Below, in pieces: positions 1-5,275 of a stretch of DNA of 16,002 nucleotides. The translations under genes and the position numbers were made by a program. The stretch spans positions 1 to 16,002 of the forward strand of contig CAKSVK010000080.1 in the NCBI GenBank assembly GCA_934502905.1. Direction: 5' to 3'. How positions within the stretch are numbered: the first letter of the stretch is position 1; every line of letters starts with the position of its first letter. This DNA is from an uncultured Chitinophagaceae bacterium. Its GTDB lineage: Bacteria; Bacteroidota; Bacteroidia; Chitinophagales; Chitinophagaceae. A model generated the notes under the pieces. It was not told the DNA's origin. It ran no database searches and was given only the letters and a program-made list of their open reading frames with translations.

Positions 1-4
1 ATTG

Positions 5-40
5 TTTGCAAAAAACAAAAGGTCACTGTTAGCGACCTTT
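5..40 (-). terminator. Rho-independent terminator of tRNA-Asn
   Basis: Read on the minus strand, a 10-bp stem (plus-strand arms 18-27 and 31-40, with one G-T pair) closes a 3-nt loop and is followed by a T-rich tract (TTGTTTTTTG, interrupted by a G). It lies just downstream of the tRNA 3' end, so it should terminate the tRNA-Asn transcript. The plus-strand side has no T run, so it looks one-directional. Confidence 0.85.
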
Positions 41-59
41 ATAAGTTGATGATTATCAG

Positions 60-133
60 CTCCCCCTTCAGGACTTGAACCTGAGACCCTCTGATTAACA
101 GTCAGATGCTCTAACCAACTGAGCTAAGGAGGA
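60..133 (-). tRNA. tRNA-Asn (anticodon GUU)
   Basis: The reverse complement folds as a 74-nt cloverleaf. The 7-bp acceptor stem pairs TCCTCCT with AGGGGGA. The D-loop carries AGCTCAGTTGGTTAGAGC, the anticodon loop is CTGTTAA with anticodon GTT, and the T-arm contains GGTTCAAGTCC. The discriminator base is G, as expected for Asn. CCA is not encoded and must be added after transcription. The gene stands alone, with its own promoter upstream and a strong hairpin terminator downstream. Confidence 0.97.
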
Positions 134-178
134 ATAATACCTTAACCTGCTTATATCACTATCAGCGATTAAGGGCGG

Positions 179-211
179 CAAAAATAGGGAATTTTCGTAT
201 TTCCCAACAAA
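179..211 (-). promoter_or_regulatory. Bacteroidota-type promoter for tRNA-Asn
   Basis: On the minus strand a perfect TAnnTTTG -7 element (TATTTTTG, 179-186) is preceded by TTTG (208-211) at 21 nt and by TTG (205-207) at 18 nt. This fits the two-part consensus of the Bacteroidota primary sigma factor. The start site should fall near 173, about 40 nt before the mature tRNA. GGGAA at 187-191 and TTCCC at 201-205 form a short inverted repeat in the spacer, which may be chance. Confidence 0.65.
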
Positions 212-323
212 CTATTTCATCCATTTCCAAAGTTTTTTCGAAAACACCACTCCTGATAGAAAACACAAATACCCTATATAAAACATTGATAATAAAATAA
301 GATACAGTAAGGGAATACTTGCG

Positions 324-331
324 TAATTTTG
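324..331 (+). promoter_or_regulatory. -7 element of the sod promoter
   Basis: TAATTTTG matches the Bacteroidota TAnnTTTG -7 consensus exactly and lies 42 nt before the sod start codon, predicting a leader of about 36 nt. No convincing -33 TTG is seen at the usual distance, so this is a half-supported promoter. The 134-373 interval between tRNA-Asn and sod is AT-rich and holds only the two divergent promoters. Confidence 0.45.
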
Positions 332-373
332 TGATCCGGATATTAATTTTCTCAACTATAAAATTGTAGAATT

Positions 374-976
374 ATGGCTTTTACTTTACCGGCGCTACCA
401 TATGCGCATGATGCTTTGGAACCAACAATAGATACGTTAACCATGCAGATACATCACGGCAAACATCATCAGGCTTATGTGGATAACCTGAATAAAGCCA
501 TTGCCGGCACACCGAACGAGAACAAATCCCTGGAAGAGCTGGTGGCAAATGCAGGAAGCATTAGTCCTGCTGTGCGCAACAACGGTGGCGGACACTGGAA
601 CCATACTTTTTTCTGGGAAACCCTGGCGCCTAAGGCCGGCGGTAAGCCTTCCGGCAAGCTGGCTGCGGCTATAGACGCTGCTTTCGGCAGCTTTGACGAG
701 TTCAAAACCAAATTTGCTGCCGCGGGAGCAGGACGTTTCGGAAGCGGTTGGGCATGGCTGATCGTAAAAGACGGCAAGCTGGAAATCAGCAGCACACCTA
801 ACCAGGACAACCCCCTGATGGATGTGGCGGAAGTAAAAGGTACCCCGATACTGGGTGTGGATGTATGGGAACATGCCTACTACCTGAAATACCAGAACAA
901 GCGCCCGGATTACCTGGGAGCTATCTGGGATGTGATCAACTGGAAAAAAGTGGAAGAAAGGTTTGAAAAAGCTTAG
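374..976 (+). CDS. sodA: Superoxide dismutase, Fe/Mn family, Mn-type signature
   Basis: This enzyme dismutates superoxide to oxygen and hydrogen peroxide in the cytoplasm. No signal peptide is present. The 200 residues match the usual length. The metal ligands expected for the family are visible: His27 (IHHGKHH), His77 ([11 protein letters not shown]), and Asp163 and His167 in DVWEHAYY. Two residues that separate Mn from Fe enzymes, Gly73 and Gln144 (TPNQDNPL), are both of Mn type. Bacteroidota enzymes can be cambialistic, so metal use is inferred rather than shown. The ATG at 374 begins right at the conserved N-terminus ([15 protein letters not shown]). No clear Shine-Dalgarno is seen. The gene is monocistronic, between a TAnnTTTG box and a hairpin terminator. 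Confidence 0.97.
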   Translation: MAFTLPALPYAHDALEPTIDTLTMQIHHGKHHQAYVDNLNKAIAGTPNENKSLEELVANAGSISPAVRNNGGGHWNHTFFWETLAPKAGGKPSGKLAAAIDAAFGSFDEFKTKFAAAGAGRFGSGWAWLIVKDGKLEISSTPNQDNPLMDVAEVKGTPILGVDVWEHAYYLKYQNKRPDYLGAIWDVINWKKVEERFEKA

Positions 977-983
977 TTATCAT

Positions 984-1010
984 AAAAAGGAGCCATTCGG
1001 CTCCTTTTTT
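984..1010. terminator. Bidirectional terminator between sod and the MuiA-like gene
   Basis: AAAAAGGAGCC (984-994) pairs with GGCTCCTTTTT (999-1009) around an ATTC loop, giving an 11-bp stem. It has a T run for the plus strand and, in reverse complement, a T run for the minus strand. It sits between the convergent stop codons of sod (976) and the MuiA-like gene (1031), so it can terminate both. Confidence 0.88.
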
Positions 1011-1030
1011 AATGTTATAAGTTACGTCTA

Positions 1031-2842
1031 TTAATGCAGGTTGATGCTCCTGTCTTTCGGGTATTTTACACTATAGCTGAACCGTAATTTCCTGGTTTCA
1101 TTGGGCGCCAGCGATAGCGTCCAGGATAATAAGCCGGTTTCTTTGTCCACCACAGCATCTCCCCTGTCCGTCAGGTCAACTTCTATATCTTTCAGTGTAG
1201 CGATCGGGTATTGGTCTTTCACCAATAGCTGGATTGTGTCCTTTTTGGTGTTACGGACCGTTATTTCATAGGTCAGCTTCTGGACTTTATTGCTGCCCAG
1301 GAACCGCGTGCTGCTGAGGTCGGTCAGCTTTTCTCTTTTCACCACCACCCTTTTATCCCTGCCCATTGTGAGGTTCATGGTATCCGAAATGGCAGCCGGA
1401 TCAATAAATGACTTGCCTACATAGGTACCTTCCAGGATGATATTGGCCTCGCCGGGTAGCAGGTTCAGTTTCTCCCATTGGGTTATATCTGCCAGCAGGT
1501 AGGCATCCCTGTCCAGTCGGGGTGCGGCATAGAACTTATAACCGGAAGGTACGGCATATTCCTGCAGGATGGCTGTCTGGGCTTTGCCATTGGTAGGGAC
1601 GTCATAGGGCAGGGCGATATCGAAGACCACATTCAGCTCATTGTCGCTCACCGTTACATAATCGTCCAATCCATCTTTCAGGGTGATAATAATGGCGCCG
1701 CCAGCGGCCCTGGCACCGTAAATGGATGTTGCCGCTGCTTCTTTCAACACTTCTGTTTTTTTAATAACGGAAGGACTGAGTTTAGAAAACTCTGACCTGC
1801 TCATCGGCGTGCCGTTCACGACAATTAAAGGTTCTTTTTCTTCTTCATCAATCGTGGAAGTACCGCGCATCCTGATATTACCGTAACCGGTTACTACCAC
1901 TTCCTGTAATTGATTGTTGGTTACTTCCATCCCGGCAAGTTTCCCCTGCAGTATTCCGTCCATGGCTGTCACCGGGTTGATATAGCTCAGGAACCAGGAC
2001 TTCAGCACAGGTGCATTACCCCATTGGCTGGGGACCGAAGTGGATAAGGACAGCTTCACCTTCTGCCAGTCGATCCCGGTAGTTTGAACTATTTTGGACT
2101 TATATATCAATTGCAGCGGTTTACGGGTATTATCTACACGAATATCGTAATGGGGTGTCCAGTATGCATTCGGCGTGATATAGGAAATCGTAAAATCGTA
2201 CTTGTCTGCCGCTGCCGCCAGCAATTGTAAGCTGATCCTGCCGCCTTTTGTGGTATTCTTCTTTTCTTCTTCTCTCAGCTGGTGCAACAGCCGGGATATC
2301 GTTTCATCTAATAATACGGCTTTTCTTTTTTGAGCATCCAGCTCTTTCTGCAGCTCCAGCGATTTTTGCTGGTAATAGTCCATCAGCTTCATGAGCTCAG
2401 CCACACTCACCCCGGTTTGAGATCCCTTAATATCTTTATTGACCTTGAGCACGTCCTGCAGTTCTGTAAGCGTGGTGATCTGGCCCTGGACTTTTTGCTT
2501 CTCCAGTGTATTGATCTCAAGGGAGTCCTTCAGTTGCTTCATGCTGCCGGACAGCTTTTCCGGTTGCATAAAATCGGTGGAGAACTCCACCCCCATGATG
2601 GTAACGGTAGCAGGGCAATTTACCTGTATGCTGTTCATGTCGATGGCATTGCTCACGCCATAGATAAGCAGTTCTGTATTTCCCTGCTGTAAAAAGGCAG
2701 ATGCGCTATGCCGCATCTCGGCGCCACTGCGGTAAACAGTTACCGTATTCAGCGTAGAGGTGGCGCTAACGGGTTTATCCCCTGCAAAAGCCGTGTTGAT
2801 AAGACATGAAAGCAAACATGTCAGTAAAGTGTATTTCTGCAT
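1031..2842 (-). CDS. Secreted MuiA/DUF4139-family protein with inserted SusC-like plug segment
   Basis: A 603-residue exported protein of unknown function, related to the 'mucoidy inhibitor A' family. A signal peptide (residues 1-20, cleavage after AFA) leads to a DUF4140-like N-domain (about 30-95, starting VTVYRSGAEMRHSA). A Lys/Glu/Gln-rich coiled coil follows (about 97-200), then a DUF4139-type beta domain (about 205-603) with the typical YWTPHYDIRVD, TGIDWQKVKLSLST and LLPGEANIILEGTYVG stretches. Residues about 293-390 do not belong to that family. They carry SusC/TonB-receptor plug motifs: LQGKLAG, LQEVVVTGYG, IRMRG, EPLIVVNGTP and ATSIYGARAAGGAIIIT. No beta-barrel or TonB box is present, so this is not a receptor. 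The gene lies 94 nt downstream of the NadR-like kinase gene, with no clear promoter in between. Confidence 0.85.
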   Translation of the reverse strand: MQKYTLLTCLLSCLINTAFAGDKPVSATSTLNTVTVYRSGAEMRHSASAFLQQGNTELLIYGVSNAIDMNSIQVNCPATVTIMGVEFSTDFMQPEKLSGSMKQLKDSLEINTLEKQKVQGQITTLTELQDVLKVNKDIKGSQTGVSVAELMKLMDYYQQKSLELQKELDAQKRKAVLLDETISRLLHQLREEEKKNTTKGGRISLQLLAAAADKYDFTISYITPNAYWTPHYDIRVDNTRKPLQLIYKSKIVQTTGIDWQKVKLSLSTSVPSQWGNAPVLKSWFLSYINPVTAMDGILQGKLAGMEVTNNQLQEVVVTGYGNIRMRGTSTIDEEEKEPLIVVNGTPMSRSEFSKLSPSVIKKTEVLKEAAATSIYGARAAGGAIIITLKDGLDDYVTVSDNELNVVFDIALPYDVPTNGKAQTAILQEYAVPSGYKFYAAPRLDRDAYLLADITQWEKLNLLPGEANIILEGTYVGKSFIDPAAISDTMNLTMGRDKRVVVKREKLTDLSSTRFLGSNKVQKLTYEITVRNTKKDTIQLLVKDQYPIATLKDIEVDLTDRGDAVVDKETGLLSWTLSLAPNETRKLRFSYSVKYPKDRSINLH

Positions 2843-2936
2843 CGTGATATCTTTCCAGACAGGATGCAGGAAAAAACAGGATTACATATGCCTTGGGTTT
2901 TTTTAGCGAGTAGCTTCTTATCCACAGGCATCTGCT

Positions 2937-3470
2937 CTACCGCAACAACCTGTCCACATTTTGCCTGGCGGTTTCAAAGCGTTGGTCGTAGCCGCCGCTG
3001 ACGTCTACCCACGGGACAGACTGGTTGATCATAAGGTCTTTATAGATGTGATATAGTTTCAGGCGGGATACCAGGTCTGGATTCTCCCGCAGCTCATCTT
3101 TTACCCAGGGAAGATCCGTATTGCATAGCAGGTACATATCGTAAGACCGCGCTACTACCTGGTCAAGGATCCATGGATGGCATTTACCGAACACGAATTC
3201 ACACCACACTTTCATCACATACATATCCGTATCGATAAAAAGCACCTGCCTGCCGGCAGCTTCTGCTGCAAGGGTATACTTTTCTTCCAGCGCCAGTTGT
3301 CCCTTCGCGATGGTCAGCAGGTCGTCAAAGCTGTAATCGGTCCCGTGCTTCAAAAGATATTCACGGGCATATTCAGGGCACCATTCTGTCTGGTAATGTT
3401 CTGCAAGCTGCCGGCACAAAGTGCTCTTACCTGTAGATTCGGGACCAATAATGACAACTTTCCGTAGCAT
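2937..3470 (-). CDS. NadR-type ribosylnicotinamide kinase-like P-loop protein
   Basis: A 177-residue cytoplasmic ATPase/kinase of the AAA_28 (NadR C-terminal) type. Family members phosphorylate nicotinamide riboside to NMN in NAD salvage. The Walker A is GPESTGKST (residues 9-17). PEYARE (32-37) is the usual family motif after it. FIDTD (78-82) supplies the Walker B/acceptor-site acids Asp80 and Asp82. A likely lid is LPWVKDELRENPD. The length matches the kinase domain alone, so the adenylyltransferase and DNA-binding parts of enterobacterial NadR are absent. The partner usually found beside such kinases, the PnuC transporter, is not in this window, so the substrate is inferred from family alone. 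The gene is divergent from the saccharopine dehydrogenase-like gene. Confidence 0.78.
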   Translation of the reverse strand: MLRKVVIIGPESTGKSTLCRQLAEHYQTEWCPEYAREYLLKHGTDYSFDDLLTIAKGQLALEEKYTLAAEAAGRQVLFIDTDMYVMKVWCEFVFGKCHPWILDQVVARSYDMYLLCNTDLPWVKDELRENPDLVSRLKLYHIYKDLMINQSVPWVDVSGGYDQRFETARQNVDRLLR

Positions 3471-3577
3471 AGGTACATGTTAACAGCGGTTGAAGTTATG
3501 GTAACCGGGTATATTTTCAGCACAGAATTGATATATGTTAAGATTTTCAAATTTTATGCAGGTTCCGGTGTAATGGG

Positions 3578-3585
3578 TAAATTTG
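3578..3585 (+). promoter_or_regulatory. -7 element of the saccharopine dehydrogenase-like gene
   Basis: TAAATTTG is a perfect TAnnTTTG match ending 27 nt before the ATG at 3613. It overlaps an in-frame upstream TTG (3583). That TTG therefore cannot be the start if this promoter is used, which supports the ATG. No clear -33 TTG was found at the usual spacing. Confidence 0.5.
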
Positions 3586-3612
3586 CAGATTCAAAAAAGA
3601 GACAAAACCTAT

Positions 3613-4758
3613 ATGAACATTGCAGTGCTGGGTGCAGGAATGGTAGGACGAGCGATTGCGGAAGATCTGGTTAAACAGTATTCTGTTACATCTATAGACA
3701 GATGTGAAGCGGCTCTCAAAAAACTTTCCGGACGAAACCCCGAAATCAGGACCCTTGTTTACGATCTTCGTGCGAATGAAGATTACACCGTTTTGCTTCA
3801 GCCCTTTGACATGGTGGTAACAGCGGTGCCAGGCTTTATGGGGTACGAAACGGTAAAGAAAGTGATCACCGCGGGTAAGAATATAGTAGATATATCCTTT
3901 TCCCCGGAAGATATTTTACAGCTGGATGCTCTGGCAAAGGAAAAACATGTGACCGCCATTGTGGATTTTGGTGTGGCCCCGGGCATGAGCAACCTGGTGC
4001 TGGGAAGATACAACGAGGAGATGAACGTTCAGAATTTTGAATGTTACGTGGGCGGATTACCTAAAAAAAGAAAAAAGCCGTTTGAATACAAAGCACCTTT
4101 TTCTCCTATAGATGTTATAGAGGAATACACAAGACCTGCCCGGCTGCAGGAATCGGGACGAGTGGTGACAAAACCTGCATTGACCGAAGTAGAGCTGCTG
4201 GAGTTTGAGGAGATCGGGCAGCTGGAGGCCTTCAACACGGATGGCTTGCGCTCCCTGCTGTTCACGATGAGCCATATCCCCAATATGAAGGAAAAAACGC
4301 TTCGTTATCCGGGGCACAGTAAGCTGATCGCGGATCTGCAGTCTGCAGGCTTTTTTGATACGGATCCGGTGAATGTAAAGGGGGTGCCGGTTTCTCCGCT
4401 GGAATTTTCCTCCTCGCTACTGTTCAAAGAATGGCAACTGTTACCGGAAGAGGAAGAATTTACGGTAATGAAAATAACCGTAGAGGGGGAAAAGGACAAA
4501 CAACCCGTTAGAGTCAGCTACAGCCTGCTGGATCAATATGATAAAGTATCTCAAACCAGTTCCATGGCAAGATCTACAGGATATACCTGCACGGCAGGGG
4601 TTAACCTGCTTGTCAATAAGCAATTCACGGAGAAAGGCGTTTTCCCACCTGAGTTTGTAGGTAAAAGTAAAGCCTGTTTCGATTTTGTATTGCGTTACCT
4701 GAAAGAGCGCGGTGTTAACTGGAAGAAGGAACAGCAGGTAGCTGCCGTGTCTTTATAA
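3613..4758 (+). CDS. Saccharopine dehydrogenase / lysine 6-dehydrogenase-like oxidoreductase
   Basis: A 381-residue NAD(P)-dependent dehydrogenase. The N-terminus is a Rossmann fold, MNIAVLGAGMVGRAIAEDL, with GAGMVG at residues 7-12. A saccharopine-dehydrogenase-like catalytic domain follows, with VDFGVAPGMSNLVLGRY near residues 118-134. Relatives act in lysine metabolism, either cleaving or forming saccharopine or oxidising the lysine 6-amino group. At about 380 residues it is nearer in length to bacterial lysine 6-dehydrogenases than to the longer yeast saccharopine reductases. Substrate cannot be settled from sequence alone. I start at ATG 3613 because the Rossmann strand begins there and the in-frame TTG ten codons upstream lies in a promoter-like box. 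Its TAA overlaps the convergent deoxyribonucleotidase gene by 6 bp. Confidence 0.85.
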   Translation: MNIAVLGAGMVGRAIAEDLVKQYSVTSIDRCEAALKKLSGRNPEIRTLVYDLRANEDYTVLLQPFDMVVTAVPGFMGYETVKKVITAGKNIVDISFSPEDILQLDALAKEKHVTAIVDFGVAPGMSNLVLGRYNEEMNVQNFECYVGGLPKKRKKPFEYKAPFSPIDVIEEYTRPARLQESGRVVTKPALTEVELLEFEEIGQLEAFNTDGLRSLLFTMSHIPNMKEKTLRYPGHSKLIADLQSAGFFDTDPVNVKGVPVSPLEFSSSLLFKEWQLLPEEEEFTVMKITVEGEKDKQPVRVSYSLLDQYDKVSQTSSMARSTGYTCTAGVNLLVNKQFTEKGVFPPEFVGKSKACFDFVLRYLKERGVNWKKEQQVAAVSL

Positions 4759-5274
4759 CAGGATGCCGGCGATCTCTTTCCAATTGGCAACCCGGTCGTA
4801 GCCGGTTTCATGCGCGTTCATAATGGTAGAATACAGGTAAGCTTTTCCCGGGAAATGCACCAGGTTTCTTACATGATCGTCAAACATATAGTCGCCGGAT
4901 ACCAAACGCTTATCTCCGCAAAGTACAAGCTGGTGCCAGGTGAGGTAGGGGAAATGTTCGTTCAGCCATTCCAGCTTGTCCCTTAAAGAATTCGGGAACT
5001 CCATAGCTGCAGATACAATAAACAATTCATATTTTTTATTTACGGCTTCCAGCACTTCCACGCAATCTTCCATCACCGGCAGGTGCCTGAAAAAACCTTC
5101 GGAATACAATCTTTCTTTTATCAGGGGTTGGTGTTGGTCAGGAAATCCTTTTGACCATGACCCTATCATTTTGGAATAATCCAAAGGCTGGCCGTGTTCT
5201 TTGGTATACCATTCTACCATGGCTCCCATGGTGTCGGCCATTACTTCATCCATATCTACGATTACTCTTTGCAT
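4753..5274 (-). CDS. 5'(3')-deoxyribonucleotidase, HAD superfamily
   Basis: A 173-residue cytoplasmic phosphatase of the NT5C family, which dephosphorylates deoxynucleoside monophosphates. HAD motif I is VDMDEVMADT with Asp7 (nucleophile) and Asp9. Motif II is FIVSAA with Ser88, motif III is Lys122 in GDKR, and motif IV is Asp132-Asp133 in YMFDDH. The length is normal for bacterial members. The ATG (5272-5274) lies one nucleotide after the uvrA stop codon, so the two genes are almost certainly in one operon and probably translationally coupled. Its 3' end overlaps the saccharopine dehydrogenase-like gene, and no terminator is visible there. Confidence 0.88.
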   Translation of the reverse strand: MQRVIVDMDEVMADTMGAMVEWYTKEHGQPLDYSKMIGSWSKGFPDQHQPLIKERLYSEGFFRHLPVMEDCVEVLEAVNKKYELFIVSAAMEFPNSLRDKLEWLNEHFPYLTWHQLVLCGDKRLVSGDYMFDDHVRNLVHFPGKAYLYSTIMNAHETGYDRVANWKEIAGILL

Positions 5275-5275
5275 G

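Noticed and set aside
437..874. Minus-strand frame opposite sod
   Set aside because: It is fully antisense to a complete superoxide dismutase with all metal ligands, and its product resembles nothing.
1673..1966. Plug motifs read as a fragment of a broken SusC gene or a frameshifted receptor
   Set aside because: The segment is in frame within a continuous 603-codon gene, and DUF4139 sequence resumes after it. It is an insertion, not a pseudogene.
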